A stretch of DNA of 5,626 nucleotides from positions 1 to 5,626 of the forward strand of contig JAHEZA010000195.1 in NCBI GenBank assembly GCA_023251335.1, in the 5' to 3' direction. The stretch comes from Chitinophagaceae bacterium (GTDB lineage Bacteria > Bacteroidota > Bacteroidia > Chitinophagales > Chitinophagaceae). The translations under genes were made by a program, and so were the position numbers. A model generated the notes under the pieces. It searched no databases and was not told the DNA's origin. It saw only the letters and a program-made list of their open reading frames with translations. Below, piece after piece: positions 1 through 5,378 of the stretch; the first letter of the stretch is position 1; every line of letters starts with the position of its first letter.

Positions 1-429
1 ATGGAAACAGGCGCAGATTTGCTTTTAAAAACTATTCGAAAATTAGAAAAAGGAAATCTTAAAGAAATTGAGCAGCGTTCAGCTTTGAGCTTTGAGACCT
101 CAGCTTCGCTCCGTCACGCACCAAAAATCTTTACCGAAACCTGCGAAATAAACTGGAACAAAAATGTAGAAGAAATTTATAATCTCATCCGTGGTTTGTC
201 GCCTTACCCTGCTGCTTTCACTTTTTTGAATGGAAAGAAATTGAAAATATTTGCTTCGCAAAAAGAAATTAGTGGCGAACGGAATGAGCCTGGCAATTAT
301 GTTACCGACCACAAGACGTTTTTGAAATTCGTGGCTGCGGATGGTTTTATTTCCGTAAATGAAATTCAACTTGAAGGGAAAAAAAGGATGAAGGTCGAAG
401 ATTTTTTGAGAGGATGGAGAGAAGGGTAA
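1..429 (+). CDS. fmt: Methionyl-tRNA formyltransferase, C-terminal part (5' truncated by window edge)
   Basis: Fmt transfers a formyl group from 10-formyltetrahydrofolate to initiator Met-tRNA in the cytoplasm, allowing translation initiation. The visible 142 residues match the end of the catalytic domain (GADLLLKTI, residues 4-12) and the C-terminal tRNA-binding domain (HAPKIFTETCEINWNK, then IYNLIRGLSPYPAAFT around residues 59-74). The ending VEDFLRGW is typical, so the 3' end looks intact. The family is usually a little over 300 residues, so more than half lies off the left edge. The ATG at position 1 is almost certainly an internal methionine (the family has M-ETGADLL here), not the start. 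The linker at residues 25-36 contains a Ser/Ala-rich stretch encoded by a short heptamer repeat. The catalytic motif is outside the window, so activity cannot be judged. Confidence 0.93.
   Translation: METGADLLLKTIRKLEKGNLKEIEQRSALSFETSASLRHAPKIFTETCEINWNKNVEEIYNLIRGLSPYPAAFTFLNGKKLKIFASQKEISGERNEPGNYVTDHKTFLKFVAADGFISVNEIQLEGKKRMKVEDFLRGWREG
81..96 (+). repeat. Short heptamer tandem repeat within fmt
   Basis: AGCTTTG occurs twice back to back (81-87, 88-94), followed by AG, giving about 2.3 copies. It lies in frame inside the linker that joins the catalytic and C-terminal domains of Fmt and encodes part of the stretch ALSFETSASL. The linker looks a few residues longer than I would expect for this family. 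The repeat itself is seen directly. That it is an insertion is inference. Confidence 0.4.
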
Positions 430-584
430 AGGATTTACAGTCCTGGTTCGGTAACAGTAAAGCAATAAAAAGTAAGGATTTTTATTTCTTTATCTCCAAC
501 AGGCAACCGTACACGATTCATAAACATTTAGCTTACAAACAGATAAATGAGTTTGATCAATACAAAAATGAAACAAAAAAATAA
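414..584 (+). CDS. Doubtful 56-residue ORF overlapping the end of fmt
   Basis: An ORF in a different frame opens at ATG 414 inside the last codons of fmt (16-base overlap) and runs to TAA at 582-584. The product begins MERRVKDLQSWFGN and ends NEFDQYKNETKK. It is basic and aromatic-rich, with no signal peptide, membrane segment or motif I recognise. AGAGG directly precedes the ATG, too close to serve as a normal ribosome-binding site. The base composition is AT-rich like non-coding DNA. It could be a small translationally coupled gene, but chance is at least as likely. Confidence 0.18.
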   Translation: MERRVKDLQSWFGNSKAIKSKDFYFFISNRQPYTIHKHLAYKQINEFDQYKNETKK

Positions 585-605
585 TTCTTTTTTTTGATAA
601 AAAAA
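575..605. terminator. A/T-tract region, possible weak bidirectional terminator
   Basis: A run of seven A (575-581), a six-base loop and a run of eight T (588-595) can pair, and a further A tract follows at 599-605. It lies where rightward fmt transcription meets leftward tRNA-Cys transcription, so it offers a U tract to both strands. There is no GC stem, so it is a poor intrinsic terminator. Apart from this and the doubtful small ORF, I see nothing between 430 and 681. Confidence 0.25.
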
Positions 606-681
606 TTAATCCTGCTATCTCTGCTCCATGTCAAAAATATATTGGCTGCCTTCGCGCCGGCTATCAGGTATTTACATTTTG

Positions 682-752
682 AGGTCATGGATGGATTCGA
701 ACCATCGTAAAAGGTTTTGCGGACCTGTACCTCACCCCTCGGCCACATGACC
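682..752 (-). tRNA. tRNA-Cys (anticodon GCA)
   Basis: A 71-nucleotide cloverleaf can be drawn on the minus strand. The acceptor stem is GGTCATG (752-746) with CATGACC (689-683), seven perfect pairs. The D arm is followed by the anticodon arm CAGGT-CCGCAAA-ACCTT, a four-base variable region, and a T arm GATGG-TTCGAAT-CCATC. The discriminator base is U, as expected for tRNA-Cys, and 71 nucleotides is the usual length for this isoacceptor without CCA. The 3' CCA is not encoded (CAAA follows), so it must be added enzymatically. The base before the anticodon, position 33, reads C instead of the nearly universal U, and the outermost anticodon-stem pair is a C/U mismatch. It lies downstream of, and on the same strand as, the receptor gene. 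Confidence 0.93.
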
Positions 753-758
753 ATAATG

Positions 759-795
759 AAACCTCTTCTACTACTTACGCGTTAGAAGAGGCTTT
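759..795 (-). terminator. Hairpin between the receptor gene and tRNA-Cys, probable terminator
   Basis: CCTCTTCTA (762-770) pairs perfectly with TAGAAGAGG (783-791), a nine-base stem. Flanking AAA (759-761) and TTT (793-795) can extend it around one bulged base, and two further inner pairs are possible. On the minus strand, the direction of the receptor gene ending at 865, the stem is followed by TTTCATT, a weak U tract. On the plus strand it is followed after a gap by a seven-T run. It may terminate the receptor transcript, or it may be part of a tRNA precursor leader. Confidence 0.45.
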
Positions 796-864
796 GAAAG
801 ATTTTTTTATTCTGATAATCTATGAATATCTTTTAACATAAAGAGCGATGATATGCCTTTGCAT

Positions 865-3411
865 TTACAGAGAATAACGCAAAGTCATACCGTAAGTTCT
901 GGGGTCAGCAAGCACTCCTGCATATTGCCCTGCATTGCCTCCTGCCGGTAATAATTGCTCAAAATAATTTTTGTTAAATAGGTTACGACCCCAAATAAAG
1001 AATGATAGCCCGTTCGCTGCGCGAAATCCAAGTCTGCCATTTGCCAGTGTATAGTCATTAATATTCAGATAGGCAGAGGGTGAAGGGCTTGATGAGAACG
1101 AAGAACGATAATAGCCATCTAATGCAACAAAAAACTTTCCGGCTTTGCCTAAAAATGCAGTTGGTGTAGTGAACTCGCCTCCCAGTGATCCCGCCCATTT
1201 GGAAATGCCTGGAAGCCAGCCTCCTGAAATATCTTTAAAAGCTACCTGCACCCCATCTTTGGTCAGGCCTGTTTCTTCAAGTGGGAGTGGCGCATTCGTA
1301 AACTTTACATATTTCCCATTGGTATAAGTGCCTGCGCCATAGAACGAAAAGTGTTTGCTGGCTGTGATATTAGCGTCTAGTTCCACTCCCTTTACGTTTA
1401 CCTTCTCGGCATTTGCGAGGTAGCCGCGATTAACGCCTACCTGGGGCGATTGCACATTTGCCTGGTAATCTTTGATATCTGTGTTGTATAAGGTCAGGTT
1501 CAACGTAAAGTTTGCATAGGGTGTAGTCTTAATGCCAATTTCATAATCAGTCACTTTCTCCGGTTTTATAACCGACAGGCTAAGCGCCGGTTGTCCGTTA
1601 ATAGCCGGCAAGCCTCCTACATTAACCCCAATAGGTTTATAGCTGGTTGAGTAGGTTGCAAAAACATTCACATGATCATTGGGCTTGTACGCCGCTGTAA
1701 TTTGATAGGTAACGTTATTCTCATCAGCGCTTGTAGCAAACGCCTGATTGCTATATACTCCCTGCTGTAATTTTATTAATGTAGAATCGGTTGTTTGTAA
1801 CCCGCCGTATGTGGTTCGGTCGTAGGTTACATCTTTCTTGTCGTAATTAAAACGGATACCTGGCAATACATGCAATGCTTTACTAATCTTCCAATCGATA
1901 TTTGCAAAAGCTGCTGCGCTAAGGGATTTAATCCCGGAGTTAGTTAGTGCACCATACCCATCAAACAGACCGGGTGTTTTCCACAAATCGCTGGTAGAGC
2001 TTTGTACAAAGCGCCACTGATCCTTACCGGATTCTTCATTGCCATGTGTAATAACCTGTTGCCCGAGGATAAAAAGCCCAACCACTCCACTCAAATGAGA
2101 AGAGAAAACACCTGCATAACGTACTTCCTGCGACCATTGCTGATGTTTTGAAGGATTTTGTGATTTATCCAATGCCTGTAAACCTGTAAAGTCCCTGTCA
2201 TTTGACGGATTCCAGTGCCAGTAGCGCCATGCTGTTGTGGAAGTAAATGTACCGGGGCCAACCTTTGTGTCAATATTTACAGATGCCCCTCCAAGATCAT
2301 TATCCGATCTCCAGGGAGTATCATGATCTATGATCCGGTCAAATGGATTTAAGCTTGGTAATGTATAATTAAGATCACCAATAATAGCATCGAATTGGCG
2401 GTAACCAGGCCGATTTGTTTTCACCACACCCGCGACTACTTGCGCATATCCATCAGGGCGCTGGCGGGAAGCATCTCCTGACAATATAATTGAGGTATTA
2501 TAAGAATCCTTAAATAACAACTGGCCATGAAAGCCTAAATTATTAATGTCATTGGTATATTTTCCGGTATTTACATTTTCGATTACACCATCCCGTTGTG
2601 TTCCCGAGAAAGAAAGGCGTCCCGCCAACTTTTTACTCAAAGGCCCTGTTATTGAGCTTTTAGCCTGTACAAAACCATAGTTTCCATACCCTGCTTCAAA
2701 GTTGGCGCCTGGCTTAAAGCTGGGCTTACGTGTTATTATGTTAAAAGCTCCTGAAGTAGTGTTTTTGCCAAAAAGAGTTCCCTGCGGGCCACGTAATACT
2801 TCAATACGCTCTATGTCTATAAAATCGAGTGTAGCCGCTGCAGGGCGAGCATAATATACTCCATCTACATAGAAACCTACACCGGGGTCAAGGCCATCGT
2901 TGGTGAGCCCGAACGGAGATCCCAGCCCCCGGATATTAAGTCCTGTATTGCGAGGATTGGAGGAATAAAGCTGCACGGATGGTAATAATTCTTTCACGCG
3001 GTTTACATTGAAATCGCCGGCTTCATCTATTTGTTTGCCTCCTACTACAGAAATAGGAATTGGAACATCCTGAAGCACCTCTCTGCGGCGCCTCGCTGTA
3101 ATAATAATAGTATCCTTGCGAAACAACGCCTCAAGCCGGACCAAAATATCATTGGTATTTTCATTCCTGATAATCCGATCCTCAGATTTATATCCTGCAG
3201 AAGAGATAATTAATGTGTATGGAAAGCTTTGATTACCCTGAAGAGAAAAAAAGCCTAAAGAATCCGTATTAGTTCCTGTGCCGGTGTTTTTTATTATTAT
3301 GCTGGCGTAAGGAACACCATCGTTGTTTTCGTTAACTACATGGCCACGTAGTTGTGCAAATGTTAGCAGAGACAATAAAAATTCTGGAATTAAAATGATA
3401 ATGTGTTTCAT
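865..3411 (-). CDS. TonB-dependent outer-membrane receptor with N-terminal carboxypeptidase-regulatory-like domain
   Basis: The 848-residue product is an energised outer-membrane import channel driven by TonB-ExbBD. A signal peptide (about residues 1-19, MKHIIILIPEF...TFA, cleavage probably before Gln20) is followed by a carboxypeptidase-D regulatory-like domain (about 21-95, with VPYASIIIKNTGTGTNTD and a TLIISSAGY strand). Next come a TonB box-like DTIIITARRR (about 100-109) and the plug (about 112-230, with IERIEVLRGPQGTLFG and TTSGAFNIITRKP). The remainder is the 22-strand barrel, with NLFNKNYFE and RTYGMTLRYSL near the end. The last residue is Leu, not the usual aromatic residue. The type resembles FecA-like iron-complex receptors more than SusC, and no SusD partner is visible. 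The ATG at 3411 is supported by the signal peptide; there is no Shine-Dalgarno. The upstream leader with a Cys-Cys ORF and the sulfur-assimilation neighbours suggest sulfur-regulated uptake, possibly of an organosulfur compound. The substrate cannot be read from the sequence. Confidence 0.95.
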   Translation of the reverse strand: MKHIIILIPEFLLSLLTFAQLRGHVVNENNDGVPYASIIIKNTGTGTNTDSLGFFSLQGNQSFPYTLIISSAGYKSEDRIIRNENTNDILVRLEALFRKDTIIITARRRREVLQDVPIPISVVGGKQIDEAGDFNVNRVKELLPSVQLYSSNPRNTGLNIRGLGSPFGLTNDGLDPGVGFYVDGVYYARPAAATLDFIDIERIEVLRGPQGTLFGKNTTSGAFNIITRKPSFKPGANFEAGYGNYGFVQAKSSITGPLSKKLAGRLSFSGTQRDGVIENVNTGKYTNDINNLGFHGQLLFKDSYNTSIILSGDASRQRPDGYAQVVAGVVKTNRPGYRQFDAIIGDLNYTLPSLNPFDRIIDHDTPWRSDNDLGGASVNIDTKVGPGTFTSTTAWRYWHWNPSNDRDFTGLQALDKSQNPSKHQQWSQEVRYAGVFSSHLSGVVGLFILGQQVITHGNEESGKDQWRFVQSSTSDLWKTPGLFDGYGALTNSGIKSLSAAAFANIDWKISKALHVLPGIRFNYDKKDVTYDRTTYGGLQTTDSTLIKLQQGVYSNQAFATSADENNVTYQITAAYKPNDHVNVFATYSTSYKPIGVNVGGLPAINGQPALSLSVIKPEKVTDYEIGIKTTPYANFTLNLTLYNTDIKDYQANVQSPQVGVNRGYLANAEKVNVKGVELDANITASKHFSFYGAGTYTNGKYVKFTNAPLPLEETGLTKDGVQVAFKDISGGWLPGISKWAGSLGGEFTTPTAFLGKAGKFFVALDGYYRSSFSSSPSPSAYLNINDYTLANGRLGFRAANGLSFFIWGRNLFNKNYFEQLLPAGGNAGQYAGVLADPRTYGMTLRYSL

Positions 3412-3514
3412 GTAATTGAGTTTTTGAATTTTTAGTTTATAAATTGATAGACTATGTAATTAATTTTTTTTTATATTTTGTAATGTTACCTGCTAGTGAA
3501 CACACAAGCATTCG

Positions 3515-3559
3515 GGTTATTTTTTCGGTACACGTTTTCGGTACACGAAAAAAATAGCC
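3515..3559 (-). other. Long hairpin in the receptor leader
   Basis: GGTTATTTTTTCG (3515-3527) is complementary to CGAAAAAAATAGCC (3546-3559), with one wobble or mismatch and a one-base bulge. Inside it, the two GTAC-containing units can pair further around a four-base loop. No U tract follows on the minus strand, so it does not look like a normal terminator. It lies about 100 bases upstream of the receptor start, and could be an RNA fold or a protein-binding site. Confidence 0.4.
3522..3547. repeat. Perfect 13-bp tandem duplication
   Basis: TTTTCGGTACACG occurs twice head to tail (3522-3534, 3535-3547) with no mismatch. Each unit contains TTTTCG and, with the next bases, gives an interrupted palindrome TTTTCG-n5-CGAAAA when read on the minus strand. 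This fits paired operator half-sites or a recent duplication. It lies in the non-coding leader of the receptor gene. Confidence 0.75.
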
Positions 3560-3634
3560 TTATTTACTATGTAAAGTCCTAGTAATTTTAACCGGTGTTA
3601 AACCAAAATCTTAAATGAAGAAGGAATAAAATGC

Positions 3635-3694
3635 CTGCTTATTGGCGTTAAAGAATTATATACGATGACAACATCGCATTCGTAAAACAAGCAG
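3635..3694 (-). promoter_or_regulatory. Candidate attenuator fold around the Cys-Cys codons
   Basis: Two nested pairings are visible on the minus strand. The inner hairpin (3679-3660) pairs ATGCGATG with CATCGTAT (eight pairs, one G-U) around a TTGT loop containing the second Cys codon. The outer pairing joins CTGCTTGTT (3694-3686, codons 12-14 of the leader ORF) to AATAAGCAG (3643-3635), nine pairs with one G-U, and is followed within two bases by the U-rich ATTTTATT. A ribosome paused at the Cys codons would cover the inner stem and the 5' arm of the outer one. This is the geometry expected of a leader-peptide attenuator. The pairings are seen; the function is inferred. Confidence 0.4.
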
Positions 3695-3727
3695 AGAAAG
3701 GTTTGTTGAAAGTTTTAAAATTCTCAT
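3656..3727 (-). CDS. Putative cysteine leader peptide, 23 residues
   Basis: A short ORF begins with ATG at 3727-3725 and ends with TAA at 3658-3656. The peptide begins MRILKLSTNLSLLVL and ends RMRCCHRI, with tandem TGT TGT Cys codons at positions 19-20, close to the stop. The ATG is only about 16 bases beyond the -7 box of a well-placed promoter, so it would open almost at the 5' end of the transcript, as leader-peptide ORFs typically do. It is followed by 244 untranslated bases before the receptor gene. Cys is rare in bacterial proteins, so two adjacent Cys codons beside sulfur-assimilation genes are suggestive. Cysteine-rich upstream ORFs controlling sulfur genes are known in mycobacteria. 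I know of no named family for this peptide, so its role here is inferred. It could instead be a chance ORF. Confidence 0.5.
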   Translation of the reverse strand: MRILKLSTNLSLLVLRMRCCHRI

Positions 3728-3743
3728 AAATTATTTGTAGGTG

Positions 3744-3776
3744 CAAATATAAGGCGGTTTCTATTAGTCTACCAAA
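3744..3776 (-). promoter_or_regulatory. Bacteroidota-type promoter for the leader and receptor
   Basis: On the minus strand, TTTG (3776-3773) is separated by 21 bases from TATATTTG (3751-3744), matching the Bacteroidota primary-sigma consensus TTTG, 19-21 bp, TAnnTTTG. Transcription should start near 3737, giving a leader of roughly 325 nucleotides before the receptor ATG, with the Cys-Cys ORF at its 5' end. I found no second match to this consensus between here and 3411. Confidence 0.65.
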
Positions 3777-3783
3777 TTAGTAG
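3769..3783. promoter_or_regulatory. Palindromic operator-like site over the -33 element
   Basis: CTACCAAATTAGTAG is a 15-bp palindrome with six of seven symmetrical pairs matching, centred at 3776. It covers the promoter's TTTG, so a bound protein could block or recruit polymerase. The hexamer ATTAGT also occurs twice as a direct repeat, 13 bp apart (3763-3768, 3776-3781). The regulator is unknown and no regulator gene lies in the window. Confidence 0.4.
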
Positions 3784-3804
3784 GGTATTAATTTAAAATT
3801 TTTT

Positions 3805-5322
3805 TTATTGATGCAACAATTGAATAATCACTTTCCAAAGTGTCATGCAACTTGTGAGGATTACCAGGGTGCCAATACCTATAAACATTTTTTTAACGGG
3901 AACCTTGCCTACCAGTCTTGCGGCCAGCGGTGCGGCTATGAGACCGCCAATAATAAGCCCCGCAACATCGGTGAATGGAATACTTTTCAGCAAGATAAAA
4001 AAAGTAATGGAGCTGGCTAGCACCACAAAAAATTCGGCAAGGCAAACAGAACCTACTACATAACGCGGACTTTTTCTTTTTGAAATAAGCGTGCTGGTAA
4101 CCAGCGAGCCCCAACCACCACCTGCAAATGCATCCGTAAATCCGCCAACCACAGCGAGCCATCCGGCGCGTTTTACTTTGTTCTTCGGATTGCGTTTTTT
4201 AAATGCTTTCATGATGATAAAAAAGCCGAGGTATATGGTATAAAGCGAAACCGGAATACGAACCCAGTAAGAATATTTTTGCGCATAAAATGCAAGCGCC
4301 GCGCCTATGATTGCACCAATGATGCCAGGTATAACTAATACCTTAAATAATTTTTTATTAAAATTTCCGAAACGATGATGACTATAACCAGATAAACCGC
4401 TGGAAAATACCCGGGCCGAATGCACGCGGCTGCTCACGATTGCAGGACTAACGCCATTCGCCAACAAAAATGTCGTAGAAATGGTGCCATAGCCCATTCC
4501 AAGGGAACCATCGGCCATCTGAGCCAGGAAGCCACACAGCAACATCATCAAAAAAGATTTTTTATCAATGATTGAAACTACATCTCGTGTACTCTCCTGT
4601 ATAGTTTCTAAAGGAATATAGGAAAGCACCGCATGGCCTAGTATCATAAAGAAGAAAGCGAGCAAACTCCACGTTACAATACGCTGCCATTTTTTCCCTT
4701 CTGTTTTTGTGGGTTCCTTTAATACTGATTGTTTTGCAACCAGCACCTTCGTAATATCATTTAGCTGCTTCACCTTTTCGTCAAAATCTTCGTGTAAGCC
4801 CTGCCGTATCGTTTGCATATTGTCCAACACATTTTCCATTTCGTCAGGAATCATCGTATTCATCACTTCCTTTAGACGCCTGGCAATAGTCGGAGATTTT
4901 CCATTAGTAGAAATCGCTATTTTGATATTTCCTTTTTGTACAATGGAACCCAAATAAAAATCACAAAGGCCGGGTTTGTCTGCTACATTTATCAATTTAC
5001 CTTTTTGCTCCGCATCCCATTTTATTTGCTTCGCAACATTAAGATCATTTACCGCGGCGATCACCAGGTCGGCTTCTCCAATATCGTCAATGATATATGG
5101 TCTTTCAAAAAGTTGCAGGTTATTTTTCTCTTCAGCAATTTCTTTGATGCGGTCGCTGATAGATATACCAACGAGCCGGATCTTTGTCTGTGGCGAATTA
5201 TTTAGAACCGCGTTTAATTTCTCCAGGCCAATTTTTCCACCACCGATAATCAACAATCTCATATCTTCCAGTTTTAGAAAAACAGGAAACAGGTTGTTAT
5301 CTTTTGTAACTACCTGTGGCAT
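3805..5322 (-). CDS. Siroheme synthase-type (precorrin-2 dehydrogenase/ferrochelatase) domain fused to a TauE/SafE-family transporter
   Basis: This 505-residue two-part protein starts with a domain like Met8 or the N-terminal part of CysG, which oxidises precorrin-2 with NAD+ and inserts iron to make siroheme. NNLFPVFLKLEDMRLLIIGGG and KIGLEKL (about 9-36) form the Rossmann dinucleotide site. IAAVNDLNVAKQ carries the Asp expected at the active site, and VADKPGLCDFYLGSIV and ISTNGKSPTIARRLKEVM follow, to about residue 200. After a basic linker comes a TSUP (TauE/SafE) transporter with about eight membrane segments (about 215-500) and its two related motif regions, ADGSLGMGYGTISTTFLLA and TDAFAGGGWGSLVTSTL. 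The methyltransferase domain of full CysG is absent. The gene is on the same strand as the sulfite reductase, 23 to 56 bases downstream of it, so they are probably co-transcribed. I chose the ATG at 5322. An in-frame TTG at 5355 would add 11 residues (METISPTIDLT), and neither has a Shine-Dalgarno. The transported anion is not certain. Confidence 0.92.
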   Translation of the reverse strand: MPQVVTKDNNLFPVFLKLEDMRLLIIGGGKIGLEKLNAVLNNSPQTKIRLVGISISDRIKEIAEEKNNLQLFERPYIIDDIGEADLVIAAVNDLNVAKQIKWDAEQKGKLINVADKPGLCDFYLGSIVQKGNIKIAISTNGKSPTIARRLKEVMNTMIPDEMENVLDNMQTIRQGLHEDFDEKVKQLNDITKVLVAKQSVLKEPTKTEGKKWQRIVTWSLLAFFFMILGHAVLSYIPLETIQESTRDVVSIIDKKSFLMMLLCGFLAQMADGSLGMGYGTISTTFLLANGVSPAIVSSRVHSARVFSSGLSGYSHHRFGNFNKKLFKVLVIPGIIGAIIGAALAFYAQKYSYWVRIPVSLYTIYLGFFIIMKAFKKRNPKNKVKRAGWLAVVGGFTDAFAGGGWGSLVTSTLISKRKSPRYVVGSVCLAEFFVVLASSITFFILLKSIPFTDVAGLIIGGLIAAPLAARLVGKVPVKKMFIGIGTLVILTSCMTLWKVIIQLLHQ

Positions 5323-5378
5323 TGTTAAATCTATTGTTGGCGATATTGTTTCCAATGTTATTTTTTATTTTTTTAAGA

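Noticed and set aside
100..465. 121-codon ORF on the minus strand
   Set aside because: It is antisense to the clearly recognisable Fmt coding sequence and has no recognisable family, so it is a shadow frame.
640..664. GC-rich patch with possible stem downstream of tRNA-Cys
   Set aside because: Only three to four consecutive pairs form before mismatches, which is too weak to call a terminator.
557..754. 65-codon minus-strand ORF
   Set aside because: It runs through the whole tRNA-Cys gene and the A/T tracts, so it is not a protein gene.
3452..3511. 19-codon minus-strand ORF (MLVCSLAGN...) in the receptor leader
   Set aside because: It ends in a poly-Lys stretch from an A tract and has only one Cys, no promoter placement and no recognisable feature. 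Chance is the simplest explanation.
3522..3547. CRISPR-like repeat
   Set aside because: There are only two 13-bp units, directly adjacent with no spacer.
3784..3804. Terminator directly after the fusion gene
   Set aside because: Only A/T-rich sequence is present, with no GC stem. The palindrome at 3769-3783 is not followed by a U tract, so read-through into the receptor leader is possible.
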